Assembly: GCA_030407085.1 (NCBI GenBank)
Contig: CM059587.1
Coordinates: forward strand, 106,997,501-107,061,500
Direction of reading: 5' to 3'
DNA length: 64,000 bases
From: Trichopria drosophilae
Taxonomy: Eukaryota > Arthropoda > Insecta > Hymenoptera > Diapriidae
The notes beneath the pieces are model-generated. The model ran no database searches. It worked only from the letters and a program-made list of their open reading frames with translations, and had not been told where the DNA came from. The translations under genes were made by a program, and so were the position numbers. Shown here in pieces: positions 49,560 through 61,866 of this stretch; positions within the stretch are counted from its first letter, which is position 1; each line of letters begins with the position of its first letter.

Positions 49560-49840
49560 TGTAATATTGGACCACATTTTTGTTTTCAAAATTGTTGTTT
49601 GAAAATTTTCAAAATTATAAAAGAATATTACATTTTAAATAGGGTATAATTTATAAACAAATTTGCAACTTTTTAATAGGAATAATATAGAAATGCATTA
49701 AGGATAATGACGATAATGATGATAGAAAGCTACTTAATGTACCAGTATTCGACTGGCAAACGAAAGGTCCCAAGTTCAAATCCCGGCGCAGCGAATCTCT
49801 GGAGTTCGGTCCTTATTTTTCTTTTTATACAAAAATTATT
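49560..49840 (+). repeat. tRNA-Cys-derived dispersed repeat, copy 1
   Basis: The tRNA-like part is about 49725-49790: a degraded A-box region, gtattcgactggcaaacgaa, then aggtcccaagttcaaatccc with an intact B box. Its anticodon-arm and T-arm sequence parallels tRNA-Cys. Upstream (tagggtataatttataaac, aataggaataat, aaggataatgacgat) and downstream (ttcggtcctt, T-rich) sequence is shared with 51960-52230. No acceptor stem, so not a functional tRNA. Confidence 0.7.
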
Positions 49841-49939
49841 TAAATAATCGTAAAATAATGTCCATCATAACTACCATCAATTTTGTTCGTTTAGGATAAA
49901 AAATGAGGTTTTATCGAGTTTCTACTGTAATGGGTCCGA

Positions 49940-50970
49940 ATGATTACGTAGTCTTGTAATTCCGATGTCACGTGATGATGCCTATGATTGTTGTGATGCA
50001 GTAGGATGTTATTGATAATGCTGATAGATGATGTCAAAAGGCGACATCAGTGGAAGATCAAGTAGAATGATTATCAAGACTGACGATGAGGAGTTAACCA
50101 AGTAATGTCGAGCAATGTCATCAAATCATGATGCCAAATGATTACGGTGTTCAATTTCGAATGATGATTTGCACGGTACATCAGTTAATGATATCTAATT
50201 ATTTAAAATAAAGATGATGATATATTATAGTGCCAATGTTGACCAATGTTTCCGAATCATCATACTAAATGAATGCGTTGCTCTCATCACAAATTCCAAT
50301 GACGATGATGCACGATGGTATGAAATGATAATGCCGAAATCAGTAAAACACTGACATCAAATAATGATGATTTTGATGTACAATAATCATGATGACAACT
50401 ATGCTCCAATTTGATAATGATGCATCATGACGATGTCAACGATTGTTTTCCGATCATGGCACTAAACAATTATATTATCTTATAATTAGAAAGTAGGATG
50501 ATGAGATTTCATATTATGTTACCAGATATCAATGTCGATATTGTCTAATAGTTACATCTAATGATTTTAATTCCAAGTCATCATAATGTCGAATGATGAT
50601 TCCTAATGATGATGGTGAATCATAATGCCAATGTCAAGGAATACCATCAGATGATAAAAACGAATGCTATCCTATTGATCATTGTTTGGTGATGAAGTTT
50701 TTCCTGACGTTCTCAAGTGTAACTGTAAAACGATGTCGTACAACAGACGATGGTAGATAAATATGATATAAAATGACGGTAATATATCACAATGGTGATG
50801 TTCATGCTGTACGATTGTGCTGATCCAGCATTGCACCGTTAGATATGGATAATGTACACAGTCATGATCGCTTATTATTAAAATTTCTGATCTGGGCTGT
50901 TGATGTCTAGGGATTAAACTTTGTCCTTAATGATGATGTCGGATCATGACATAAAATGATGATAGTTTGT
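49940..50970. repeat. Degenerate ATGATG/TGATGT-rich array
   Basis: Dense atgatg, aatgatga, gatgtc and atcatga words with no fixed period and no coding. Ends near 50975. Confidence 0.6.
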
Positions 50971-51959
50971 ACCTTTCTTAAATTATGAATAAGGAAAGTT
51001 GGATTTCTGAAATTTTAGTAGTCAGAAATTACAGTGTCATCAATACTTTCAATTGCTGGCTCTGGGTGGGTGTTGTGTGTTTGCCTACTTCTCTCTTGTA
51101 CCGTTCCTGTCTTTGTTCTGTACCTCCGAGAGCCGATCCGCGAATAGAATATTCGTCATTAAATGCATGGGATAATACATTGTCCATTATCCTTTTTTTT
51201 ATCCACTAATTTCAATGGATCTGAAAGGTACTAATGAAAATAATCTGGAGATACCTATCCTTACTCTAAACATAACCTAGTAGACATTTTTATACCTTGT
51301 GTTATACCTTGGACGATAGCCAGAGCCATTACTAAAAGTGGGTTCTTGTGATCGGCTTAAACGCAGGACCACAGTTTCTATTAGGGATAGTGTTAAATAA
51401 AATATTATCAAAAATGATACATTGCAATATGACATAAGAAAAAGTCCACAACATTTTATCAATTCTGAAAGGAAAGCTTATAAAAGTCATAAATTTTTAA
51501 TTTGCTTAAACCAAAATATTAAGATTTTCCAAAACCACACCTATAAAAACTATTACATTTGCCATCCATAGTTGATATATATCTACCATACAATGAATCG
51601 CATTCGATAGATTATTGTCCGAGATTAATATCGCGTCACCGATTCGCGGTCTCCTTTAATGCAGTGCACGCATAAAATCAGCGTAAATCAATGTGTGTTG
51701 CATGTATGGATTATTCGTATACAGACCGAAATTGAATCGTTGCACACTTTACTTTACATCAATCGAATATTTAACGTGTATAACATTTCATTACAAATTC
51801 TAATACGTAAAATAACTTAAATGCAACTTTTTTTTAAATTATTTGTTTAAGTGAGTGTAACAGTTTGTTTAAAAAATTTTTCCTAAAATCTGTAGGAGAA
51901 AAATCAGTATTTTTCGATTTGTAGTCAAAGATCTATCTGGATTATGACAAAGTGTTGAA

Positions 51960-52230
51960 TTCTCTTCAAAATTGTTATTGAACTTTCAATGACGAGGGTA
52001 TTGCTATATCTCTTGACGTTGTCGGTACATTTTTAATGGGGTATAATTTATATAAACCTTTAAAAAATTTACAGCTTCTTAATAAGAATAATGCTGCAAT
52101 ACAGTAAGGATATTCATGATAATTACGATAGCAACTAAGCTACTTGATACAGAATCCGACAGGCAACCGAAAGGTCCAGAGTTCAAGTTCCGTCGCGTTC
52201 GGTGCTTGTTTTTTTTCGATAAAGAAAATC
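51960..52230 (+). repeat. tRNA-Cys-derived dispersed repeat, copy 2
   Basis: The tRNA-like part is 52127-52195: agctacttgatacagaatcc, gacaggcaaccgaaaggtcc, agagttcaagttccg. Matches copy 1 from ggggtataatttatataaac (52037) to ttcggtgcttg. More diverged in the anticodon arm. Confidence 0.68.
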
Positions 52231-52239
52231 GATAAGATC

Positions 52240-53390
52240 CATTACTTCTAATTGTTTGTGGTCCTGTGTTTAAAGATTTGTTCACTAAATTTCAAGACTT
52301 TTTTAATATTGTAACGTTGTATTGACATTTAGAATGTACAATGTGACTCCCGAAATTCTTGTTTTATCTTAAGCTTTGGTTGAACGCTAAGTGTATATAT
52401 GAAGCAATAAATCATATGAAGCAAACACTGAAAAAAAAATGACAACGGCCTATTACTATGATTTATTTTAGAAAATTTTTAAATTACCCGAAATATTTCT
52501 ATACTTATGCCCTCTATCTGCTTCATTACAATTATAGATTAGAGGGGGTTTGCGAAAAGGTTTTTTAACAAAACTTAAACAATTTTGTTTCATGATTATA
52601 AATGTAAAACAACTGCACAAGCAAATTCTCATTTGTTACGCTAACCGTCTTTAAATAGTAAGATTCCTAAAATGTTTATTATTTATACTAATTGTAAGTC
52701 GTAAGAAGAACCATTCATGAAGTAACAGAATAGTCAATCCGAAAGTTTAAGTGACACGTACTAGAACCTGTTGCGATGGTTTCACAAATCAAATTCAAGA
52801 CACACAATAAAAATTAAAATAAACTCAACAAATAACAACGAATAATTAAAAAAAATACATCAAATTTATCAATATTTACTTCACGCCATGTGATTGAACA
52901 TAAATCAAATCAACGAATTAATTAAGATAATCTAACTTCACATAAGCCAACTCAAGCAACTAATCATTTTTTACATGCATTGTAAAAAAGTATATATAAA
53001 TACATAATAAAATACTTATATAATTATATTAAATAATTTTATCATAAAGTGTAGACAACCGAATAAAAAATGCAATTGTAATGATATTCCTGTAAAATAT
53101 GAAAATCAGTGGAGTTTCTTCGAAGAACGCCAGGTGGCGTCCAGTCTCGTTAGTGAAAACTACCTATGAAATTTCTCAAGAGAGCAAGGAACATCATGAT
53201 CGGGGATTTGTGCGACTTCATTTATTGATTCATATTTTTAGTATTTGTTTATTTTAGCATCACATTTTAAAGATAATTAAACATTTGTTATATTAACTGT
53301 TAAAAAAAGTATCTTTTTAGTGCATTTATTATTTTTGTATGTTCCCTTATCACATAATTTTCAAAATTCTTACCGCATTTTTTTGTTTTC
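52240..53390. other. AT-rich stretch, no gene seen
   Basis: Nothing recognised apart from an isolated gaacgccaggtggcgtcc palindrome-like word at 53127. Confidence 0.45.
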
Positions 53391-53399
53391 TTAAGTTTG

Positions 53400-53720
53400 A
53401 AATAGACAGCATGGGTGAAATAACGGATTATGCACCTGTGAATCGGCAGACCCACGCATTTTCACGCTCATATGATTTTCACAATATCTTTGATTTTCTC
53501 GTTTTCTGTTCCTTCACCTGTCCAACGATAAAGTTGGCGGCTCGCAGTGGTATGCAGCGCGATTACGAATTGTCGTTAGCCTCCCTATAAATTTTATGTT
53601 GCAATTTACACCGCTCGCTATCTACATCTCCATCTGCATCTCCTCCCTTCTCATTTTTCGCTGGATCTTCATTTACTCGAAAAGCGTGAAATTACCCGCC
53701 GAATAAATTGCACGCATCTG
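53400..53720. promoter_or_regulatory. Unique island, candidate conserved noncoding element
   Basis: ggattatgcacctg, ttcacctgtccaacgataaa, ggcggctcgcagtggtatgc, gcgattacgaattg: E-box, GATA and bicoid-type words. The open frame 53339-53590 lacks a domain. Confidence 0.3.
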
Positions 53721-54149
53721 AATCAGGGACAACTAATTTTTCCGCCCGTCACTCACACATTAAGGCTTTGTCGTGCTAAGAAACGTGTCTTCTGGAATTA
53801 CTAAATTTTTTAGTATTAAAGTTCGGATTCTCTATTTGCCCGTATTTAAATTTTGTACCAATAACAAATTACCTCCACGAAGATTGTGTACCACTAAATA
53901 ACTACATGTGTAGTGACGACAAGCTATGAGCTGATTAATTTTTAAGATAAAGGGGAAAGATATTTGAGTATAAAATATAATTACTGAGGAAAAATGAGTC
54001 TGCAATGTGTTCTTCAAATATGGCGATCGCATAATTTGGAATGTTACCATTCATGAAATTTAAAGAAATAAAATGATTAATACTCTACTACCTTGAACTT
54101 GTTACTCATCTTATGAAATGGCAATTAACTTACACATTGCAATCTACAA

Positions 54150-55080
54150 ACCACGAGAATGGCACTGACCGATTTTTCGGAATCACTTTTTTGAGTCCGA
54201 GGAACTGAACCACATAACGTCACGTAGTTCCTCTCACGCACTACAGTGCCGATTTTCGCGCGTTTCCCCTTCCTCTTCAAGCTCGCTAACGCTTTTTAAG
54301 AGGGGAACTGGATAAGAGGGGGACTGAAGCTGCAGGATAGAGAGGGGAACAGAACGCTAATAAGTAGGGTGCACGCGGTGTTTGGGACGACACCCTGCGG
54401 ATTAGTTCATCTTTTAAAACATGCTTCAATACAGGTGACACTAATGAGTTACGAACATAAATAATAAACATTAAACATCCGATAGTATAATGTCCTAACA
54501 TTTGAAATTGTCATAAATTACTGTCAATTATTAGACACCTTTTGTATAAATACAAGAAATTTACAAAAATAGTTAATAAAAACAGTAAAAATAGTAAAAT
54601 TTTAAAAAATTCTTGTTATTTTCACCAGAAATTATGAAAAATTTTCATATAAAGAAAATCTGTGCCAAAATTACCATATGAATTAGTTAAATTCCAAGGT
54701 CATTGTTCTCGATACAAAATGTCGATAGCAAGATGCCTTTTTTCGGTTGTACCATTTGAATATCGGAACAAATTGTAATGTCATCAATAGAATTTTTTCG
54801 AAAGCGCCCGATTCCAAGTAAGGAGTCCAGAGGAGTCCAGAGACAAACGACATGACACTATTGGAAGTGGCGGCAATTACGAAAGCAAAGACGAGGCAGT
54901 CGACGTCGAAACTGAATAGGACAATCGACAAACGACAATCGACAAAAGACAATATCGCGAGGATGCACAATACTGCGATATAGGGTGATAACCGTCGTGA
55001 TGCCTGCAGCCACCGTTTATAACGCAGGTGCGAGAGTCGTTTGCGCGATTTGCGCCCGGATTGTTCGTAAATAATTGCGA
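54150..55080. other. Mixed unique sequence, no gene supported
   Basis: A G+C-richer patch at 54210-54390 (ggggaactggataagagggg) and another at 54960-55060 (cacaatactgcgatataggg, cgcaggtgcgagagtcg). Open frames on the minus strand have no domains. Confidence 0.35.
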
Positions 55081-55089
55081 CAGATGACG

Positions 55090-57090
55090 TTTAATACTTA
55101 AATTATTTTATTGTATTTTTTTCACGCAAACATTTGCTGCACTTTTATTTGAATCCTGATATTTTGGATTCTTCAATCGTCAGAAGACGCCAAATTTTGA
55201 ATTTTTTGTTACCGCGCAGTTTAATTGATATTGAAATTAAAAAAAACATAATGTGATGATTTCATAATTAAGTTATGGATGATCGCCGTCATGAAAGTCA
55301 TATTATTAAGTTATCTTATACATATTAATTAAGATTAAGGAGTTTCTTAACGTTTTGCCTTGCGAATTTGACATAAATTAAAATTTTCTGCTTAAGCTGG
55401 CGAAAAACTTTTACCCTCTTACAGCGATCATCTGATAACCAAATGCTTACCGCCCTTGAGCGCCAAATACTATTTTTCTTCCTCTGTCTCGGGAGCAACA
55501 CATTCTCTCCCTGGGGAGGAAAATTATTTTATTTATTGTCTGTTCTTTATATAATTTTATAAAAATGTAAATGATCATATAACTTGTTAAAATAACAATA
55601 TTGAATTTTAAAAATGCTACGCCATTAGATCCGCTATTTTTAATTTGTATTCTAATATTTTGACATATTTTCATCCTTATAAATATCCAAAATTTTTGAA
55701 AAAGTACAGTGACGAGTTTAGTAAATTAAAATTCCACAACGGGTACCAAATCCGGTGATAAACGAGGACCAAAAAATTAATTAATGGAATCGAAACAATG
55801 TCTAAATAAACATTTCTTGATTTTGTTATTTGGTAAACCATTAAAAATTACTAATTTTTTTATGCGTAAATGTTATTGCATCGTCAGTTTTATTTAAAAA
55901 AAAAAAGTTTTATTGGCCTTTGTTACGAACTATACATAGCAATTTATAAAGGTGTATATTAAAAAATACCGAAAACATTTTCCGTGCAAAGCAGTACAAA
56001 CGAAAAATTATCACATTTAATCTAATTTCGATTTCCATTTAAACTTGAATCCTTCATAATTTATAAAAAATCAAATGAACACGAGAGAAATCCCTAACGT
56101 TTTAAGCAAGTAATAAACAAAATTATTTTTAAGAATAATAAAATGAATGAAAACGTAGTTTTGAAGATAATTTGCAAATAAACTATTTTATAACTGAAAA
56201 TATCAAGATTGATGTGTAATGTTGTAGGACTAGTTGTGTAATATGTAAAACTTAATTCTTCATCGCATAAATTTGAAGTTGTATAATTTATTTTAGTATC
56301 CATAAAACTTGTACAAAGTGATATTAATTGCAGATTTTTATTACAAAGGTATCGATTCGCTGAAATTAGTAACCGGTCATTCCAGTTTTTTCATTCTTAT
56401 GCGTAAAATTGAAAGTGATATTTATGCTTTGAACTAATAATATCAATTAATTTTATTGCTGTTGAGTCCGTAAATATCCTACAACATTTTACTTATAATT
56501 GCCAACAGTGTCCATATATTTACACACGAAAACTGCACTTGTAATACAGTCAAGTTTTATTCATTAGCGTGTTGTAACATATTTATATATAGGAGCCTCA
56601 AAAAAGATAAAGAATGATTTATTATTTTAAACTAGAAATAAGTCAGTAAATTAAAATTTTTGAATTAACATCCAATAAAAGATTTTGAAAAAAAATATAT
56701 TTAAATCGACGATTCATAACCTGTGACATTTGCTCAGAACTTTTTTTTTAATTCACTATGCTAGTAATATTTTGAATTACATAAACATTTGATTCTGCAA
56801 AAATTTTGTGTATAGTATAAAATTATAGTATTAACGTAAATTCCAGTAAATATTTAATAATTAATGAAGTTAGCGTCTTTTTATCTATGATTTTGCATGA
56901 AATGGTATGCTGAAGTATAAAATTTTCAAATACGTAATCACCTGGATTCCCAAATCGCGAGGCTTTGTGGAAATACTTTTCATAACCATTTCCCTCGACA
57001 TTGAAAAAAGTAAAACATAGATACATTAAAAATTTGTATTTCATATTATTTTAGAGTTTTATTACACTTAGAAACTTTTATTTTCGAAAA
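55090..57090. other. AT-rich stretch, no gene seen
   Basis: One degraded reverse ATGGCGG-module word (cgccattagatccgctattt, 55620). No other structure recognised. Confidence 0.45.
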
Positions 57091-57097
57091 TAGCAAA

Positions 57098-57224
57098 AAT
57101 ATTTAAATTTAGGGATAACCTGGATAAAATTTAGAAGCAAACATAGCAAATGTTACAAACCACAATAGCAAAAAGTACGAAAGCCTGGCGATAACACCCT
57201 GGTTATCCCTAAACTGAAAATATT
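57098..57224. mobile_element. ~127-bp MITE with tagggataacc inverted ends
   Basis: Left arm aatatttaaatttagggata followed by acctgg (57098-57123). Right arm ccctggttatccctaaactg followed by aaaatatt (57197-57224). An inner cctggcgataac is a third partial match. No coding. Confidence 0.65.
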
Positions 57225-57389
57225 CTTGCAATCTTCACAAATAATATTAAATATTTAGTTACTAGTTTCTTTCAAATTTACTGAATACATTCTGGATACT
57301 GGGAATTTTTCAAGATGGCAGATTATTAATTGGAGATTATATTTTCAAATGAAAAATATCTGGTCCAATAATATAAAGGACAGAGATAA

Positions 57390-57787
57390 AAAAATCTAAA
57401 AAAATTCCGTGATATTTCTCGATAAATTTTAAGAACTTTTCATTATTAGCATTTTTTTAATAAAGCTCGTAGTTTTTGGAGTTAGCGCGTCCAGTAAATT
57501 TCAACGAAATTTTCATTGCTGCGGCCATTTTGAGGTTATAAAAGTAAAATTTTTTCTTAAAATTGAAGTATTTTATTCACCCATTATTCCAACATTATAG
57601 TTTCAATAGAAACCCAATATTCTAAGGGCTCGAATAAGGGCTGAAACTCAATTTTGACCTTGGAATCTTGAAGAGCGACCTAAAAACAGTAGGTATATAT
57701 ATGTATTTTTTTGTTAATTTCAATTCCGATACGGAATACTCGATTGAAATTGAAGCAAGAAGTGTCCTTTGGGCGCTAATGAGTTAA
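57390..57787 (-). mobile_element. 5'/3'-truncated copy of the piggyBac-like element
   Basis: Read on the minus strand from TTAA at 57784-57787 it follows the left ~420 bp of the 28535 element: the cgcccaaaggacac end, ggtcgctcttcaagattcc, aggtcaaaattgagtttcag, ataatgttggaat/cattcca, aaaatggccgc and aaaaaaatgctaataatgaa. It lacks the opposite terminus. Confidence 0.75.
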
Positions 57788-58559
57788 TTCAATAATTTCT
57801 TTTTTCTAGAAATTATTGATTTCCGATGATGTATTTGATAGAAAATTATAATGTTTGTTACTATATAGGCTTGAGTGAAATAATCAATATTGTTTAGTAA
57901 AATTAACTATATATGTATATGGTGCCAGTTACGATTTCAATAGTACAATTAACTATACTATAGTGCCGATTATATACATCAACTTGAGTGAAATATGCAA
58001 CTAATATTTTTTTATTGTAACCAATAATTGTTAATATGATAATCATCTGAATTTATTATAAAGATGAAACATTTTTTCTAAGTAACAGGTTATTTTACTA
58101 ATTCAAGGAAATATTTACTTGTTATTTTCGAATAATTATTTCTTTAAAAATACAAAACTGTAAAAACACATTACTAGACATAAAGTATGCAGAGTTTACT
58201 TGAAGAAACCTTCCTTAATTTGAGAGACCAAAATAATAAAAAAATATTTTTTTCATTCAAACGAATAATTGATAAAATGCAAACAATAATATAAAATACG
58301 CCCGTTATCAAAATTTGAAAATGTTTATACGTTAAGAAAATGAATTTAGTAAAGTCATCATTTGAATGACTTATGCGTGTATTATATCACTGACAGCAGA
58401 AACAACATGAAAAAGTGAAACAGTCGAACCTGATGCAATTTGCACGACACATTTACACCCGTGATTTAAATACAAAGAATGCTCCAGCATCATTTCCAAT
58501 TGATTGATTGAGAAGTATCCATAATAGATTATCCGTGCATTTTTATTTAATAATTGGCA

Positions 58560-58700
58560 TTTTATCTCGAGCGATTACATTTTTCATTCGCTATTTTCTC
58601 GACAGGAAAAGTTGCGTGGGACAATCGAGGACAACTTGAGAAATCGAGATCTACAATGATGTAATTTCTGAATAATGGCGTTTATGATCTGATTATAAAC
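58560..58700. promoter_or_regulatory. Short unique island
   Basis: tatctcgagcgattacattt, cgacaggaaaagttgcgtgg, aatggcgtttatgatctgat. Weak regulatory candidate. Confidence 0.18.
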
Positions 58701-58909
58701 TACATTACGTGCATTTTTTAATATTCTAACAGTAACGTTGCGTTATTTTGCTCTGTAAACATAGAGTCTGAGAGATCAAAACCTCTAATCATGTTTATGT
58801 CTTAGTGCGTTTATGTGATACTTAAAAGCCACCACTAATGTTTGATTTGTTTCACAAGATACCTGATTTTTATATATTTTACATCGCTGATTGCGAGATT
58901 ACAAATATA

Positions 58910-59160
58910 CAAAATGGCAAATCCAAGATGGCGGAATTTTCAATGTGCCATTTACAATTTTGAAAATTTTAAGTGATATTGGTAATTAGCAACTACGAAA
59001 CCCTTCAAACAGAATTTCATCTCTATCGAGTCTCTTTCACGAATTTATACTTCTATTTTAGATTCCGCATTTTGAATTTTAATCAGTAAATCTGGTAAAA
59101 CTTCTGAGTAACAAATTTTAACATAAAGAAATGTATGCTTTAACACTTTGCGACACTCCT
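58910..59160. repeat. ATGGCGG-module copies
   Basis: + strand aaaatggcaaatccaagatg then gcggaatttt at 58911. An inverted copy at 59065-59140 (cgcattttgaattttaatca, ctgagtaacaaattttaaca, aaatgtatgcttta) matches 34.1-34.27 kb. Confidence 0.62.
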
Positions 59161-59414
59161 GAATGACACCTTTTTCTTTTCACTTTCTAGCAATTTGCCA
59201 ATAGCAATTAATAATTTTATATCCAAAATTGTTATGGCATGTAGTTCATAACATTTCTTTACTTTAATAAAGGTATACAAAATATTTATTGCTAGCAAAA
59301 CATGAAAAAAAACTTCGGATCCGATGGGTAAACCGAAAAGAAAGAAAATGAAACAAGGGGGATTTAGTTTAAATTTATAATTTTATAACAATAATTAATG
59401 GATTGAAGAGACTA

Positions 59415-59437
59415 TGTTATTATTATTATTATTATTT
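59415..59437. repeat. (TTA)n microsatellite
   Basis: About seven TTA units. Confidence 0.9.
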
Positions 59438-59699
59438 CGACTTTATTGACATCAAAGAGAGGTACAATACATTCCCTTTAATATAAATGGCAAGCCACAG
59501 CGACAATGCTGACCAACAAGAGACTGTGTTTAATACAAATACACTTGTCACTTTGAAAATCATAAATTGATTCACTGAATCACTGAAGGTATTTTAAAAA
59601 GCTCCCTCCCAGTCGGAAAAAAATGTTGAGCACCCCACTACATTTATACAGTGGAAAATTGGAAAAGGGGACGGAACCCTAACTTCTTAACTTCTATTA

Positions 59700-59957
59700 T
59701 ACAGTAAAGTCTCGGTATATTGACCCACTCGGTTTCTCGCCTTCCCCTCCCGTTTCGTTGCATTTACCAAAAGGTAGCGCCGTTTCTCCCACTCCCCTTA
59801 GACGCGTTATACTCATGAAGTCACAACAGACCCTACCTTTCACCAGCCTGCAAAGTGGGGGAAAAATAGCGGCCACAGGTAAATATAACGACACGAAAAC
59901 GGAGAAATATGCCGCACGTAAATATAGCGAGAAGCAATTGCACCGAACTCTACTGTA
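59700..59957. mobile_element. 258-bp TA-flanked pogo/Tigger-like MITE
   Basis: TA at 59700-59701 and 59956-59957 flank cagtaaagtctcggtatatt and inverted gcaccgaactctactg. Inside, each arm has a tata-tt-ac stretch and a ttacc word. CAGTARAGT ends with TA target are typical of pogo/Tigger. The short open frames 59697-59894 and 59758-59964 are not genes. Confidence 0.7.
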
Positions 59958-60419
59958 TTGTTAAACAAGGCACAACTTCACACAAAAGTAAAAGTACCTT
60001 GTAAGGTCGTTATTGTTTATGTTGTTTACTTTTATTGTGTGTTTGTGTCAAACAAGTTCGCAATTGTCATTTAATTTGTACCTTCCTTGCGGCTCGCAGA
60101 AAAATTGACCGAGAAAGTAAAAACCAATCATCAAGATCGTCTCATTTTAAGTACCTATTAAAAACCTATTTCAGGTTCATCGAGAACACTGCGTTATGTA
60201 AACCTTTAAGTGTTAAAATGAGAAATGATAACATTTTTTAAGTTTCAAGACATCAAGGATTTGTTTTAAAACCACATTTTGATTTAATGGTTCATTTAAG
60301 CCAATTTTTAAAAGAAATCGGTCCTGGTTGTAAGACTTAGTTTTCTCTGTGGCAGTTTAAAGGGTTGCATTTTACACAAACGGAACGATAGAAATAAAAT
60401 CGGATCGTAACACACCAAA

Positions 60420-60970
60420 TCGCAAAAGAAAAAATCTGAATTGAAACTCTCCGGAAACGTTGGTGCCAACGACAATTGTCGTAATGGGTTCAATTGCAGG
60501 GGGCAATTACGGCGTTGAATTACGACGGTATGTAACAATTAACACCAGGCGATTCCGCGTGAAAATCCGTGAACCTGCAAAGTGGCGGGAGCAACGCCTC
60601 TTTCGACCTTAACAACTTCATGTTCGCACTCGTGGAGGCGTACGTGCCAGCGGATATAAAGAGAGCAGCGAGGCGCGAGGCAATCAAATTGCGAACGAGC
60701 GTAAACAAGCGAGCGAAATTAACCTTCCAATTTCTGCGGCTTGTTGCTAAATAATCGATTGTCGGCGTAGGTCTATATACCGTCGGAGGTACAGGACGGT
60801 CGCATCGTTCCTCGCCTACCTCCCACCCCGCCGGCCTAAACCCCCACCCCCGCACCCGCAGCGTGCCGGCACGAAGGCAACAGGTGCCAATGAGCCACCG
60901 ACGAGAGCAAAGGCGCGTCCACACGATGCGTGCCGTCTCTCTTCGGTCTGCCAAGTTTGTTTTGTCTGTA
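60420..60970. promoter_or_regulatory. CpG-rich unique block, candidate promoter/enhancer
   Basis: Contains gcggatataaagagagcagc (TATA-like, 60653), ggtctatataccgtcgg (60771), aagcgtaaacaagcg-like forkhead word, caattgtcgtaatggg and gttgaattacgacgg. Open frames on both strands (longest 60520-61026, minus) lack any domain and follow base composition. The strand of any promoter is unclear. Confidence 0.32.
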
Positions 60971-60972
60971 TC

Positions 60973-61169
60973 GGGTGCGGGTCGAAAAACCGGCAAATCA
61001 AAAACCGACAATCGAAAAGCCGACACTTTAAAAACCGACAGTTCAAAAAATAACTATCCTCGTGACGATGTGTCTATTTTTTTATGTGTCGGCTTTCGAA
61101 CTGTTGGTTTTTTTACTGTCGGCTTTTGACTGTCGGTTTTTTGATTTGTCGGTTTTTCGACCCGCACCC
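60973..61169. mobile_element. 197-bp foldback element
   Basis: Arms of about 75 bp: gggtgcgggtcgaaaaaccg at 60973 is matched by inverted cggtttttcgacccgcaccc ending 61169. Each arm contains several aaaaaccgaca sub-repeats, and the loop is about 45 bp. A transcript would form a long hairpin. TSD not clear. Confidence 0.85.
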
Positions 61170-61743
61170 TCTCTATCGAGTCGATGATACTTTTTATAAA
61201 ATATACATCAGCAAAAAAAGTTCAAAGTTATGTATTCAGGAGGTGAAAAATCTCAACGAAGTTTAGAAATACAAATGGTCCTACAGCAATCCTTGTAGGT
61301 CATATCATCCGTTCTTTCAAAATAGCAGAAGATTATCCTAAGTACTTAATAGCGGCAATACCCCCACTGCCGGATGTTTACATCCGTCACGAGATTACCC
61401 GAAGCGTTTCGACGGCTCGCAATACTTGCCGAATATTGATACGGAGTAACGCGAGGCGTAGTGGTGGGGGAGAACGGCAGGTCACTAATATAACTTAGGG
61501 CGGAAGCACCACGCTGAGCGGAATAATTTAGGACGAGTACTACTACATATGCTGTATGTAGTTTATACATTTATTTTATTTTATTCATTAAATAATCATC
61601 AAAGAATTATTGTTAACATAAATATATCGTTAAACAAATAATAATTAGGAATTACACCAATTTTAAAGAAGAATTTTAATGTTTCAAATACATTTATCAA
61701 CTACACATCTCAACCTCACAGTGCAAAACGTCACTTTTTCTTC

Positions 61744-61866
61744 CTAGGGAGCAAAATAAGTCTGTCTAGGAGAAAAATATGTGTTTCGTATATCCCGATA
61801 TCGCGGGAACTAAATAGAAGTTTCGCTCCGGTACTAAAATCGGAAAACATCTATTTTGTTCCCTAG
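61744..61866. mobile_element. ~123-bp MITE with ctagggagcaaaata ends
   Basis: ctagggagcaaaataagtct at 61744 against inverted atctattttgttccctag ending 61866. An internal palindromic tatcccgatatcgcggga lies at 61792. Confidence 0.65.

Noticed and set aside
57111..57120. Homing-endonuclease recognition site
   Set aside because: Only about ten bases agree and they are part of an inverted repeat.
60520..61026. 168-codon open frame on the minus strand
   Set aside because: It lies in CpG-rich DNA where several frames are open on both strands, has no recognisable domain and runs into the foldback arm.
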